This document shows positions 27,704 through 37,152 of a stretch of DNA of 64,000 bases, piece by piece. The notes under the pieces are model-generated. The model was given only the letters and a program-made list of their open reading frames with translations. It was not told where the DNA came from and did not search any database. Origin of the DNA: Paraburkholderia rhizosphaerae (GTDB lineage: Bacteria; Pseudomonadota; Gammaproteobacteria; Burkholderiales; Burkholderiaceae); assembly GCF_004366595.1 (NCBI RefSeq), contig NZ_SORE01000023.1, positions 62,001-126,000 of the forward strand, given 5' to 3'. Within the stretch, counting starts at the first letter, position 1; each line of letters opens with the position of its first letter. Made by a program: the position numbers and the translations under genes.

Positions 27704-28807
27704 TTGTCTTCCGCTGATGCACTGAAAGGCTTGCGCGTGATCGACCTGACGCGCCTTCTGCCGGGCCCGGTCGCGACGCTGCGGCTTGCCGAGATGGGTG
27801 CCGACGTGCTGAAGATCGAAGCGCCCGGCGCCGGCGATGCGTCGCGCGTGATGATGCAAAGCGAGACGGACCAGCTCGAAGGGCGGCCCAGCGTGTTCTA
27901 TCAGATCGTCAATCGCGGCAAACGCGTGACACGGCTCGATCTGAAAACCGAAGCGGGCCGCACGGTGCTATCCGCGCTCGCGCGTGAGGCGGACGTGGTC
28001 ATCGAAAGCTTTCGGCCAGGCGTAATGGAACGGCTGGGTCTCGGCTACGACGCGTTGCGCGAACTGAATCCGAAGCTCGTATATTGCGCGATCACCGGTT
28101 ACGGTTCCAGCGGGCCGTATGCGCAACTGGCCGGGCACGATCTGAACTACATCAGCTATGCCGGCGTGCTCGATCAACTTGCGTCGCGCGACGGCACGCC
28201 CGTGCTGCCGAACTTCCAGATCGCGGACCTGCTCGGCGGCGCATTGAGCGCGGTCACGCAGATACTCGCGTCGCTGTGGCATGTCGCGCGCGGCGGCGAA
28301 GGCCGCTACGTCGATGTGTCGATGACGCACGCAACGCATGCGCACAATATCGTCGCGCACGTCGGGCTGGTGAACGACGGCAACGCGCCCGCGCCCGGCG
28401 CCGGCCTGATGAACGGCGGCGCGCCATGCTACAACCTGTACCGCACGCGCGATGGCCGCTGGCTCGCGCTCGCGGCGCTGGAACTCAAGTTCTGGGAAAC
28501 GCTGTGCACAGCGCTCAACCGGCCCGATTGGGCCAAGCGCCACTGGAGTCTCGGGCAAGCGATCGGCGGAAAAGACGCAGTCACACTGACCCAGGAATTG
28601 AGCGAGCTATTTGCCACGCAAACGCTCGGCGAATGGATCCAGCTGCTCGAGCCGATGAACTGCTGTGTATCGCCGGTACTGACGCCGGCCGAGGCCGCGC
28701 AGCATCCGCTGTTCAACCCGGAGGCCTATGCCACGGAGGAACACGACGGCGCGGACGATGCCGCCCCTGGCAACGTCGATATGCGTTGGAGCGACTCGCA
28801 ACCGTGA
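27704..28807 (+). CDS. CaiB/BaiF-family (type III) CoA-transferase
   Basis: Class III CoA-transferases and alpha-methylacyl-CoA racemases share this fold. The 367-residue protein has LKGLRVIDLTRLLPGPV, EMGADVLKIEAPGAGD and the catalytic-region segment FQIADLLGGALSA with an Asp. The sequence does not separate transferase from racemase. The start is TTG: AGGAGG lies 6 bases upstream, whereas the in-frame GTG at 27698 directly abuts that Shine-Dalgarno sequence. No neighbouring gene suggests a substrate. Confidence 0.85.
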   Translation: MSSADALKGLRVIDLTRLLPGPVATLRLAEMGADVLKIEAPGAGDASRVMMQSETDQLEGRPSVFYQIVNRGKRVTRLDLKTEAGRTVLSALAREADVVIESFRPGVMERLGLGYDALRELNPKLVYCAITGYGSSGPYAQLAGHDLNYISYAGVLDQLASRDGTPVLPNFQIADLLGGALSAVTQILASLWHVARGGEGRYVDVSMTHATHAHNIVAHVGLVNDGNAPAPGAGLMNGGAPCYNLYRTRDGRWLALAALELKFWETLCTALNRPDWAKRHWSLGQAIGGKDAVTLTQELSELFATQTLGEWIQLLEPMNCCVSPVLTPAEAAQHPLFNPEAYATEEHDGADDAAPGNVDMRWSDSQP

Positions 28808-28934
28808 GCGCGGGGAGCGGCTCAAAGCGGCTCAAAGCAGCACAAGACAACGCGATGCAGCACGAAGCAGGCGGCGTATCGGCGCACGCTCGCAACCTGA
28901 CCGGCTCACTTTGACCGGCTCAAGGCGGACGCCC

Positions 28935-28960
28935 AAAAACAAAAAGCGGCCAAGGCCGCC
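28935..28960 (-). terminator. Terminator of the DUF2866-like gene
   Basis: On the minus strand GCGGC-CTTG-GCCGC is followed by TTTTTGTTTTT, just downstream of the small gene at 28973. Confidence 0.8.
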
Positions 28961-28972
28961 CTGTCGCTCCGC

Positions 28973-29272
28973 TTATCTCCGCGGCAATGTCTGCCTCGGC
29001 TGCCGCTCGTCATCGACGAGCATATGCTTGCGGCCCTGCACGTGTGCCCGAATCGTCGCGCGCACCTGATCGGGCGTGACATCCTCGGCCACCACGCGGC
29101 GCGAGATCTGTCCGCCGGTGTCGATCCATTCGACGATCCGGCAGCTGTCGCCCCAAGGCTGAGCGATCGGCGGCGACACACGGCAACCGCGCAGGTTCGC
29201 GAGCTGATCCGCTGTGGGTTCAAGAGTCAGTTTCAAGACGCATCCTTTTTCCGTTCTTGACGGATTGCCCAT
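28973..29272 (-). CDS. Small conserved-type protein, resembles DUF2866
   Basis: A 99-residue soluble protein with the core RGCRVSPPIAQPWGDSCRIVEWID, which I recall from small Burkholderia proteins annotated DUF2866. The function is unknown. The ATG gives 99 residues, but a TTG at 29236 has a better ribosome binding site (AAAGGA seven bases upstream) and would give 87. It has its own terminator. Its position between a CoA-transferase and radA gives no functional hint. Confidence 0.6.
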   Translation of the reverse strand: MGNPSRTEKGCVLKLTLEPTADQLANLRGCRVSPPIAQPWGDSCRIVEWIDTGGQISRRVVAEDVTPDQVRATIRAHVQGRKHMLVDDERQPRQTLPRR

Positions 29273-29426
29273 CCGCCAAAGAATAAGGAAGTCGTGTGCA
29301 TCCTGGGTTACAGCCGCCGGCAGGAAATTTACAGCGGATTACGCCACGCACCATGCCCGTGCGCGCGCGAGGCCTGGTCAAGCGGGCATCACGTCGATCC
29401 GGCTTGACGCAGTGGACGTTTAATAT

Positions 29427-30803
29427 TTATTCCAGCGTGCGCACGCGGTCGATCGCCTGCTCGATGCGCTCGACCGCGATCACCTGCAAACCGTCGATCG
29501 CCTGCTTCGGCGCATTCGCCTTTGGAATCAGCGCGACTGAAAAGCCGAGCTTCGCGGCTTCCTTCAAGCGCTCCTGGCCGCGTGGCGACGGCCGGATTTC
29601 GCCGGCGAGCCCGACTTCGCCGAACACGATCAAACCCTTCGGCAGCGGCTTGTTGCGCATCGACGAGTGGATCGCAAGCAGCACGGCGAGGTCCGCGGCG
29701 GGCTCGGTAATCTTCACGCCGCCCACTGCATTCAGGAACACGTCCTGATCGAAACATGCGATGCCCGCGTGCCGGTGCAGCACCGCCAGCAGCATCGCGA
29801 GCCGGTTCTGTTCGAGGCCGACCGCAAGACGCCGCGGGTTCGGCACGTTGGCGGCATCGACCAGCGCCTGCACTTCGACGAGCAGCGGCCGTGTGCCTTC
29901 CTGTGTGACGAGTACGCACGAGCCCGGCACGATCTGCTCGTGCTGAGACAGGAAAAGCGCGGAAGGATTCGCGACGCCGCGCAGGCCGCGCTCGGTCATC
30001 GCAAACACGCCGAGTTCGTTGACCGCGCCGAAGCGGTTCTTGAACGCGCGCACAAGGCGAAACGACGAATGTGTATCGCCTTCGAAGTACAGCACGGTAT
30101 CGACGATATGTTCGAGCACGCGCGGGCCGGCGAGATTGCCCTCCTTCGTCACGTGTCCGACCATGATGATCGCGGTGCCCGACTGCTTCGCGATGCGCGT
30201 CAGTTGCGCCGCGCACTCGCGCACCTGCGCGACCGAGCCGGGCGCCGACGTCAACGCTTCGGAATAGATCGTCTGGATCGAATCGATCACGGCGACATCG
30301 GGCCGCTCTTCGGCGATCGTCGTCTGGATTTTCTCGAGCTGGATTTCGGCAAGCAGCTTCAGTTCGCTCGCGTCCGACCCCGGTTCGAGCAGCGCGAGTC
30401 GTTGCGCGCGCAACGCAATCTGCGCGGCCGATTCTTCGCCGCTCACGTACAGCGCGCGCCGCTCGCTCGCGATCTGCGCAAGCGACTGCAGCAGCAGCGT
30501 CGATTTGCCGATGCCCGGGTCGCCGCCGATCAGCACAACACCGCCCGCGACCAGGCCGCCGCCGAGCACGCGATCGAATTCACCGACACCGGTCGAAAAG
30601 CGCGGCACGTCGGATGCTTCGATATCGGCCAGCCGCTGCACGGCTGCACTTTTCGCGAGCGACTGGAAGCGATGCGCGGAGGCTGATTCGGCAACCGTCT
30701 CGACCAGCGTGTTCCACGCACTGCAGGACGGGCATTGCCCTTGCCATTTCGGCGCGGACGCGCCGCACTCGGTGCAGGTGTACAACGTTTTCTGTTTAGC
30801 CAC
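29427..30803 (-). CDS. radA: DNA repair protein RadA
   Basis: RecA-like ATPase that promotes branch migration during recombinational repair. The 458-residue protein has an N-terminal C4 zinc finger (YTCTECGASAPKWQGQCPSC), Walker A GGDPGIGKST, the RadA-specific motif KNRFG in RAFKNRFGAVNE and a C-terminal Lon-like domain containing GEVGLAGEIRP. The start is GTG. alr lies 117 bases downstream on the same strand. Confidence 0.97.
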   Translation of the reverse strand: MAKQKTLYTCTECGASAPKWQGQCPSCSAWNTLVETVAESASAHRFQSLAKSAAVQRLADIEASDVPRFSTGVGEFDRVLGGGLVAGGVVLIGGDPGIGKSTLLLQSLAQIASERRALYVSGEESAAQIALRAQRLALLEPGSDASELKLLAEIQLEKIQTTIAEERPDVAVIDSIQTIYSEALTSAPGSVAQVRECAAQLTRIAKQSGTAIIMVGHVTKEGNLAGPRVLEHIVDTVLYFEGDTHSSFRLVRAFKNRFGAVNELGVFAMTERGLRGVANPSALFLSQHEQIVPGSCVLVTQEGTRPLLVEVQALVDAANVPNPRRLAVGLEQNRLAMLLAVLHRHAGIACFDQDVFLNAVGGVKITEPAADLAVLLAIHSSMRNKPLPKGLIVFGEVGLAGEIRPSPRGQERLKEAAKLGFSVALIPKANAPKQAIDGLQVIAVERIEQAIDRVRTLE

Positions 30804-30920
30804 GCGGCTTATGCCTTTGTGTGATTCGTATTGTCATCGGTGCGGGAAAGCGGGCGGCGATCGATCTCGCGCGTTGTCGGACGCGCAATGCGGCGCGCAT
30901 TCACCACGCAGCCGGGCGTG

Positions 30921-31991
30921 CTATTCGGCGCGCACCGGCACGCGCATCGCCACTGCGCACATCAACTCGTAACCGATTGTGCCGCACGCGTGAGCGACGT
31001 CGTCGATCGGCAGCGCGTTGCCCCACAGTTCGACGCGCGAGCCGACGCCCGCCTGCGGGCATGGGCTCAGATCGACCGTGATCATGTCCATCGACACCCG
31101 CCCGACGACCCGCGTGCGAATCCCGTCGACGATAACCGGCGTGCCTTCCGGCGCGATACGCGGATAGCCGTCCGCATAGCCGCACGCGACCACGCCGACG
31201 CGCATCCCCGCGCGCGCCTTGAAGATGGACCCGTAGCCGATCGTCTCGCCCTCGGGCAGCGTTTGCACCGCAATAAGCTCCGACGCGAGTGTCATCGCGG
31301 GCTGCAGCCCGGTGCTGCGGATATCCGCGTGTACGCCGGACGGCGACGCGCCGTACAGCATCACGCCAGGCCGCACCCAATCGAAGTGCGACTTCGGATG
31401 CCACAGCGTTGCCGCCGAATTCGCGAGACTGCGCGCGCCCGCGATGCCTTGCGCGCCGCGCTCGAACGCGTCCATCTGATGCTCGATGCCGCGTTCGCTA
31501 TCCGCGTCCGAAAAGTGCGTCATCAACGTAATTTGCCCGACCCCCTGACATGCGCGTGCGCGCTCCCATGCGGCGCGAAACTTATCCGGCGTGTAGCCGA
31601 GGCGATTCATCCCGCTATTCATTTTCAGCTGGATATTCACCGGCTTCGACAGCCGCGCCATTTCCAGCATGCGCAGCTGTTCATCCGAATGCAGCGCGGT
31701 GGTCAGGCTATAACGATCGATCAGATCGATATCGGTCGGACGAAAAAAGCCTTCGAGCAACAAAATCGGGCCCGCCCAGCCCAATTCACGCAACTTCACC
31801 GCCTCTTCGAGGTCCAGCAACCCGAAGCCGTCTGTTGCGCGCAACCCGGGAAACGCCCGCGCGAGCCCATGGCCGTACGCATTCGCCTTGACGATCGCCC
31901 AGATTTTGGACTTCGGCGCGTAGCGGCGAGCGACAGCAAGATTGTTGGCGAGAGCGGCGGTATGGATCGTGGCAAGGAGCGGGCGCGGCAT
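30921..31991 (-). CDS. alr: Alanine racemase
   Basis: PLP enzyme making D-alanine for peptidoglycan. The 356-residue protein has the PLP lysine K35 in AIVKANAYGHG, the phosphate-binding region SLANSAATLWH, and the second catalytic base region GRVSMDMITVDLS. The ATG giving MPRPLLATIHT is preferred to an in-frame GTG 21 bases upstream. It is divergent from the LplT-like gene. Confidence 0.96.
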   Translation of the reverse strand: MPRPLLATIHTAALANNLAVARRYAPKSKIWAIVKANAYGHGLARAFPGLRATDGFGLLDLEEAVKLRELGWAGPILLLEGFFRPTDIDLIDRYSLTTALHSDEQLRMLEMARLSKPVNIQLKMNSGMNRLGYTPDKFRAAWERARACQGVGQITLMTHFSDADSERGIEHQMDAFERGAQGIAGARSLANSAATLWHPKSHFDWVRPGVMLYGASPSGVHADIRSTGLQPAMTLASELIAVQTLPEGETIGYGSIFKARAGMRVGVVACGYADGYPRIAPEGTPVIVDGIRTRVVGRVSMDMITVDLSPCPQAGVGSRVELWGNALPIDDVAHACGTIGYELMCAVAMRVPVRAE

Positions 31992-32209
31992 GGGAAATTT
32001 ACGTAAAGACACTGTTGAATCAGCAGCTTACAGCGCGTTTTCAGCGCTTCGAAGCCCGCTGCGGCGAGGCGATAAGGATTCTGCTAGTCAGTATTCAGCT
32101 ATTTTCATGATATAAAGCCGTGCGCACAACCCATTTCGAACGGAATAAGCCGGAAGGTCATATCCACGGTCTTGGCCGGCAGACCGCAGCGAGGACAGCA
32201 TCGCATCAG

Positions 32210-33517
32210 ATGAAAAAAGGTTTTTACACGATCATGGCCGCGCAGTTCTTCTCTTCGCTGGCCGACAATGCGCTGCTGATCGCTGCTATCGCACTGCTGA
32301 AAGACCTTCATGCCCCCAATTGGATGACCCCGCTGCTCAAGCTGTTCTTTGTGCTGTCGTATGTCGTGCTGGCCGCCTTCGTCGGCGCGTTCGCGGACTC
32401 GAGGCCCAAAGGGCGCGTGATGTTCGTCACGAACACGATCAAGGTAGTCGGCTGCGTCACGATGCTGGTGGGCGCGCATCCGCTGTTTGCATACGGCATT
32501 GTCGGCTTCGGCGCGGCGGCGTATTCACCGGCCAAGTACGGGATACTCACCGAGCTGCTGCCGCCTGACCGGCTGGTTGCCGCGAATGGATGGATCGAAG
32601 GCACGACAGTCGGCTCGATCATCCTCGGCACGGTGCTCGGCGGCGCCCTGATCAGCCCGCATATCGCATCGCACATCGTCAAGCACACGCCCTCCGCGAT
32701 CAGTACCCCCGCCGAAGCCGCGATGCTGATCATCATCATGATCTACATCGTCGCGGCGCTGTTCAATCTTCGCATTCCCGACACCGGAGCCCGTTATCCG
32801 AAACAGCAGCACGGGCCGCTCAAGCTGGTCACCGACTTCGCCGACTGTTTCGTCACGCTATGGCGCGACAAGCTCGGCCAGATCTCGCTCGCGGTCACGA
32901 CGCTGTTCTGGGGCGCCGGCGCGACGTTGCAGTTCATCGTGCTGAAATGGGCGGAGGTGTCGCTTGGCATGTCGCTGTCGGAAGGCGCGATTCTGCAGGC
33001 GGTGGTCGCGGTCGGCGTCGCAGCCGGGGCGATGATCGCGGCTGCGCGCGTGCCGCTGAAAAAATCGCTGTCGGTACTGCCGGTCGGCATCATCATGGGC
33101 ATTGCGGTTATGCTGATGGCGTTCTATACGAAGCATCTGTTTCCGCCGCATTGGGGCTTCTATTTCGGCCGCATGCACGTTTCCGGTTATCTGATCTTCG
33201 CGTATGTGTTCCTGATGGTGGTCGGTGCGCTATCCGGCTTTTTTGTCGTGCCGATGAATGCGTTGCTGCAGCATCGCGGCCACGTGCTGCTGTCGGCCGG
33301 CCACTCGATCGCGGTGCAGAACTTCAACGAGAACCTGTCGGTGCTCGTGATGCTGTGCCTGTATGCGGTGCTGGTCTGGCTCGATGTGCCGGTGACGGTC
33401 GTGATCGTGCTGTTCGGCACCTTTGTCTGCGTGATGATGTGGCTCGTGATGCGGCGCCACCAGGCGAACCAGCGTGCATTCGATTCGGTCGCGCTGATCG
33501 GCGAAGCACGGCACTAA
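32210..33517 (+). CDS. lplT: Lysophospholipid transporter LplT-like (MFS)
   Basis: Membrane protein of the major facilitator superfamily; LplT flips lysophospholipids across the inner membrane for re-acylation. The 435-residue protein has about 12 hydrophobic segments, starting MKKGFYTIMAAQFFSSLADN, with the MFS loop GAFADSRPKGRVM and YSPAKYGILTELLPPDRLVAANG, as in LplT. The partner acyltransferase Aas is not adjacent, so the substrate is inferred. thiD follows after 46 bases. Confidence 0.85.
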   Translation: MKKGFYTIMAAQFFSSLADNALLIAAIALLKDLHAPNWMTPLLKLFFVLSYVVLAAFVGAFADSRPKGRVMFVTNTIKVVGCVTMLVGAHPLFAYGIVGFGAAAYSPAKYGILTELLPPDRLVAANGWIEGTTVGSIILGTVLGGALISPHIASHIVKHTPSAISTPAEAAMLIIIMIYIVAALFNLRIPDTGARYPKQQHGPLKLVTDFADCFVTLWRDKLGQISLAVTTLFWGAGATLQFIVLKWAEVSLGMSLSEGAILQAVVAVGVAAGAMIAAARVPLKKSLSVLPVGIIMGIAVMLMAFYTKHLFPPHWGFYFGRMHVSGYLIFAYVFLMVVGALSGFFVVPMNALLQHRGHVLLSAGHSIAVQNFNENLSVLVMLCLYAVLVWLDVPVTVVIVLFGTFVCVMMWLVMRRHQANQRAFDSVALIGEARH

Positions 33518-33563
33518 CTGCCCGTCTCGCCTTGCTTCGCCCCGCCCTGCGTTTTCTCTTCTC

Positions 33564-34370
33564 ATGACTCAACCGATTCCTAATGTGCTCACGATCGCCG
33601 GCTCCGATTCCGGCGGCGGCGCGGGCATCCAGGCCGACCTGAAGACGTTCTCCGCGCTCGGCGCCTATGGCGCGAGCGTCATTACTGCGTTGACCGCGCA
33701 GAACACGCGTGGCGTGAGCGCGATTCATACGCCCGATGCGGCGTTCGTTACCGCGCAACTCGATGCGGTGTTCGACGATATCCGCATCGACGCGGTGAAG
33801 ATCGGCATGCTCGCGAACGCGCAGATCGTGCGCGCGGTGGCCGATGCGTTGCAGCGCCATCGCCCGGCGCATGTGGTGCTCGATACCGTGATGATCTCGA
33901 AGAGCAACCACGCGCTGCTTGCGGCCGATGCGGTCGCCGCGGTGCGCGACGAACTGCTGCCGCTCGCCGATCTGCTGACGCCGAATCTGCCGGAAGCGGC
34001 CGCGCTACTCGGCTGCCCGGCCGCCGCCGACGAAACGGCGATGATCACGCAAGGTGAAGCGCTACGTGCGCTCGGCGCGCGCGCGGTGCTGATGAAAGGC
34101 GGCCATCTCGCGGCCGCCGATAGCCCCGACTGGCTGATCGAAGCCGGCGGCACGCTGCGCGTCGGCGGGCCGCGTGTGCCGGTGAAGAATACGCACGGCA
34201 CGGGGTGCACGCTGTCGTCGGCGATCGCGGCGCTGATTCCGCAGCGGCTTGATCTCGCGAGCGCGGTGGTCGATGCAAAGCGTTATCTGACTGAAGCGCT
34301 CGAACAGAGCAATCGGCTCGACGTCGGTCACGGCGTCGGACCGGTGCATCATTTTCATCGCTGGTGGTGA
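33564..34370 (+). CDS. thiD: Hydroxymethylpyrimidine/phosphomethylpyrimidine kinase
   Basis: Ribokinase-fold enzyme that phosphorylates HMP and HMP-P for thiamine synthesis. The 268-residue protein shows TIAGSDSGGGAGIQADLKTF at the N-terminus, DAVKIGMLAN, LTPNLPEAAALLG and the anion-hole/catalytic motif NTHGTGCTLSSAIAA with the catalytic Asp position replaced in the family by Cys-containing GTGCT. No other thi gene or TPP riboswitch was seen nearby. Confidence 0.95.
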   Translation: MTQPIPNVLTIAGSDSGGGAGIQADLKTFSALGAYGASVITALTAQNTRGVSAIHTPDAAFVTAQLDAVFDDIRIDAVKIGMLANAQIVRAVADALQRHRPAHVVLDTVMISKSNHALLAADAVAAVRDELLPLADLLTPNLPEAAALLGCPAAADETAMITQGEALRALGARAVLMKGGHLAAADSPDWLIEAGGTLRVGGPRVPVKNTHGTGCTLSSAIAALIPQRLDLASAVVDAKRYLTEALEQSNRLDVGHGVGPVHHFHRWW

Positions 34371-34407
34371 ATTGACGCGCGTAGCGGCGTCGCGCGGCAC
34401 GCGCGTA

Positions 34408-35379
34408 TCAGTGGCGAGCGAACGCTAGCGCCTGCGCGGGCCAGTCGTCCGGCACCACAAAGCCGCGCGAGGTTTCGCGCCAGCCGTTCCCTTCCGGCTC
34501 CGCGGCGAACGCGGCGACCATCGTCGGACCGCTGTGCTGCGCGAGCTGCGTACCCAGTGCCGCAATATCGAACATCCCGGCGGCCAACCGGTCGCCGCTC
34601 CGATGCCGGCGCGACAGCCATTGCAGACGTGGCAGCACAGCCCACGCATCGCCTTGCGCGGCAGCAAATGCCGGCCAGTCGGCACGCGTCGTCCACCAGC
34701 CGCGCGCATGGGCCGGATCGATCACGGACGGCTCAGGCGGCCTGCCACCGTCGCGATAAAACAGCCACCCTTTGACGAACATTTGCGCGTCCCACGGTCC
34801 GGGGTGTCCGAGTGCAGCGAATTCGGCACGCGCGCTCAACGGCAACTGGTGATCGAGCAAACGGCGCAGCTTCACATCGAAACGATCCTGCAAATTCGGA
34901 CCGACGTAGTCCGCGAGTTGCGCACGGTCATCGCCCGCATGCAGGTAGCATTTGACTGCCAGCTCCCAATGCAGCCGGCGGCGCGATTGCGTTTGAACCA
35001 GGAAGTCGCACTCGCCGAGCGTCAGGCCGCCGCGCCGCAGCGCGACGTTGGCGGCCACGAGCCGGGCGCCAGGACCATATCGCAGACACCATGCAAGCAG
35101 GCATTCCGCGTAACGGCCAAGACGGGTCAGATGCGCGACCGCGATGTGCTGATGCAGCGCGTCCGGATGCGCGTTCTGCGCAATCAGCCAGTCGACCATC
35201 GCGCTCGCCTCGGCGACCGATTCGAACGGCTGCGCGAGCGCGCCGGCCGGAGGTTGCGCGCGCAACAGATCGGGGCTGAACAGCAGCCACGCCAGATCGC
35301 GCACCGCCGGATCGGTCAGACACTCGAGCCGCGCGGCGTCACGTGGCGGCAATCCGGCTGTCGGACCGTCGGCAGCCAT
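34408..35379 (-). CDS. DUF1853 family protein
   Basis: A 323-residue soluble protein without membrane segments or a known catalytic motif. It matches the DUF1853 family as I remember it: early VRDLAWLLFSPDLL, central CDFLVQTQSRRRLHWELAVK followed by KCYLHAGDD, and later WDAQMFVKGWLFY. The ELAVK context resembles a nuclease-like fold, but that is speculation. Its ATG overlaps the stop of the uracil-DNA glycosylase gene (TGATG), so the two are translationally coupled. It is the last gene of the tsaB operon. Confidence 0.8.
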   Translation of the reverse strand: MAADGPTAGLPPRDAARLECLTDPAVRDLAWLLFSPDLLRAQPPAGALAQPFESVAEASAMVDWLIAQNAHPDALHQHIAVAHLTRLGRYAECLLAWCLRYGPGARLVAANVALRRGGLTLGECDFLVQTQSRRRLHWELAVKCYLHAGDDRAQLADYVGPNLQDRFDVKLRRLLDHQLPLSARAEFAALGHPGPWDAQMFVKGWLFYRDGGRPPEPSVIDPAHARGWWTTRADWPAFAAAQGDAWAVLPRLQWLSRRHRSGDRLAAGMFDIAALGTQLAQHSGPTMVAAFAAEPEGNGWRETSRGFVVPDDWPAQALAFARH

Positions 35380-36671
35380 CAGTCGGGCGGGGAATCCGCG
35401 GAACCGGCGGCCGGCCGGCTTGCGGTGCCGTGCGTCAGGTGGGCCGGCGAATTTTCCGGACTTGCGCCGGGCGTCGCGCCCGCGGCTGCCGAGCGCCATG
35501 TGTCGCGCGCAAGGCACAGGTCCTGCCACGCTTTCGCCTTGTCGTGCAGGCTGCGCAGCAGATACGCGGGGTGATAGGTGACGATGACCGGCACGCCTTC
35601 ATACACATGCATGCGGCCGCGCAACGACGAGATGCTCGCGTCGGTTTTCAGCAGACTCTGCGCGGCAAAGCGGCCCAGCGCGACGATCACCTTCGGCTTG
35701 ACGAGCGCGACCTGGCGCTGCAGATACGGTTCGCAACGCGCGACTTCGTCGGGCTCCGGGTTGCGGTTGCCGGGCGGGCGGCACTTCAACACGTTCGCGA
35801 TATAGACGTTCGCGCCGCGTTCCAGCGACACCGAGCGCAACATGTTGTCGAGCAGCTTGCCGGCCTGGCCGACGAACGGCTCTCCCTGGCGGTCTTCGTT
35901 CTCACCCGGCGCTTCGCCGATCAGCATCCAGTCCGCGTCGCGGTCGCCGACACCGAATACGGTCTGCGTGCGCTTCTCGCAAAGCCGGCAGCGTTCGCAG
36001 CCGGCGACCCGCGCGGCCAGGGCGTCCCAATCGAGCGATGAAACCGCCGGCGCGGCGACGTCGTCGGCCGCGTGCGGTGCGGCTTCGTCCGCGCGTGCCG
36101 GTGCGCGCGTCGATGGCTGCGCGGGCAGTTCGTCGAACCACGCGAAGTCGTCTTCAGCGGACGCGGCGGAAGCGGCCGGCTCGGAACGAGCGGTGGCGGC
36201 GTTACGCTCTTCACGATCTGGCTGGCTTCGCGGCGTTTCGTGCGAGCCGTCGCGCGGTACAGCAGAAGCCGGCTGTGCGTCGAGCGCCGCGCCGGAACCG
36301 GTATGGTCCGGACGCACGGTATCGGAACCGGCTTCGAACTTCGCGCCAAAGCCCGCATCGAGCGGCGCCGCCGTTACATCGGACGACGCTTCGGCATGCG
36401 GTGCTGCAGCACCCGCGGCTCCAGCGCGCGGCCCCTCAGTGCGCACGGCTTCACGACGCATCGCTTCGCTACGCGTCGCTTCACTACCCATCGTCTCACT
36501 ACGAGCAGCTTCCGGTCGCGCATGCGTGCCCGCCACAACGTCCGCAGCGACCGCCTGCGTGGTCGCGTCGTCGTCGCCATCTTGCGGCATCGCCAATCCT
36601 GTCGCGCCGCCGCGTCTCACCCAGCGCGGCGCAAGGCCGAGTTCTTCCAGCGCGGACTCATGCAGCGCCAT
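35379..36671 (-). CDS. Family 4 uracil-DNA glycosylase with long N-terminal extension
   Basis: Excises uracil from DNA. The C-terminal ~210 residues hold the catalytic domain: four Fe-S cysteines (CERCRLC plus CRPPGNRNPEPDEVARCEPY), GEAPGENEDRQGEPFVGQAG and the catalytic-region motif TYHPAYLLRS. Residues ~30-200 are a low-complexity, charged Ala/Ser/Arg/Glu linker with five-residue repeats of the type SEAMR. The gene overlaps the rimI 3' end by 14 bases if the ATG of MALHESALEELGL is used. An ATG 18 bases earlier is also possible. Confidence 0.88.
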   Translation of the reverse strand: MALHESALEELGLAPRWVRRGGATGLAMPQDGDDDATTQAVAADVVAGTHARPEAARSETMGSEATRSEAMRREAVRTEGPRAGAAGAAAPHAEASSDVTAAPLDAGFGAKFEAGSDTVRPDHTGSGAALDAQPASAVPRDGSHETPRSQPDREERNAATARSEPAASAASAEDDFAWFDELPAQPSTRAPARADEAAPHAADDVAAPAVSSLDWDALAARVAGCERCRLCEKRTQTVFGVGDRDADWMLIGEAPGENEDRQGEPFVGQAGKLLDNMLRSVSLERGANVYIANVLKCRPPGNRNPEPDEVARCEPYLQRQVALVKPKVIVALGRFAAQSLLKTDASISSLRGRMHVYEGVPVIVTYHPAYLLRSLHDKAKAWQDLCLARDTWRSAAAGATPGASPENSPAHLTHGTASRPAAGSADSPPD

Positions 36672-37152
36672 TGGCGCCCTCCTTAACAAATGTAAATCGC
36701 ATCACGATTGCATCCTCCCGGCCACGATGACGCGCCGGATAGTAGTTCTTGCGCCGGCCGATCGACGCAAAGCCGAAGCGCTCGTAGAGCCGGATCGCGC
36801 GGTGGTTCGACGGCCGCACCTCGAGCAATAGCCCATCGAGCTTTTCCGCGTGCGTAATGCGCACCGCTTCGCGCAACAGCGCGAGCCCGGCGCCTGCATG
36901 CTGCGCTGGTGGCGCGACGCATAGATTCAGCAGATGCATCTCGTCGACGACGGGCATCAGCACGCAGTAGCCGATCAGCGTACCGGTCACGTGCCGCATG
37001 CATATACCGAAATAACCATTACGCAGCGAGTCTTCGAAGTTGCCGCGGCTCCACGGAAACTCGTACGCGAGCCGCTCGACCGTCGCGACTTCGTCGAGGT
37101 CGCTCTCGGTCATCGGCGACATGTAGCGATCCGCGAGCAGCACACCGCTCAT
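36658..37152 (-). CDS. rimI: Ribosomal protein S18 alanine N-acetyltransferase
   Basis: GNAT acetyltransferase that modifies the N-terminus of S18. The 164-residue protein has LEVRPSNHRAIRLYERFGF, the classic RimI motif, and an acetyl-CoA-binding region APPAQHAGAGLALLREAV in which the usual Arg/Gly pattern is slightly altered (QHAGAG in place of QGxGxG). It overlaps tsaB by 4 bases (ATGA). The tsaB-rimI pairing is common in bacteria. Confidence 0.93.
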   Translation of the reverse strand: MSGVLLADRYMSPMTESDLDEVATVERLAYEFPWSRGNFEDSLRNGYFGICMRHVTGTLIGYCVLMPVVDEMHLLNLCVAPPAQHAGAGLALLREAVRITHAEKLDGLLLEVRPSNHRAIRLYERFGFASIGRRKNYYPARHRGREDAIVMRFTFVKEGANGAA

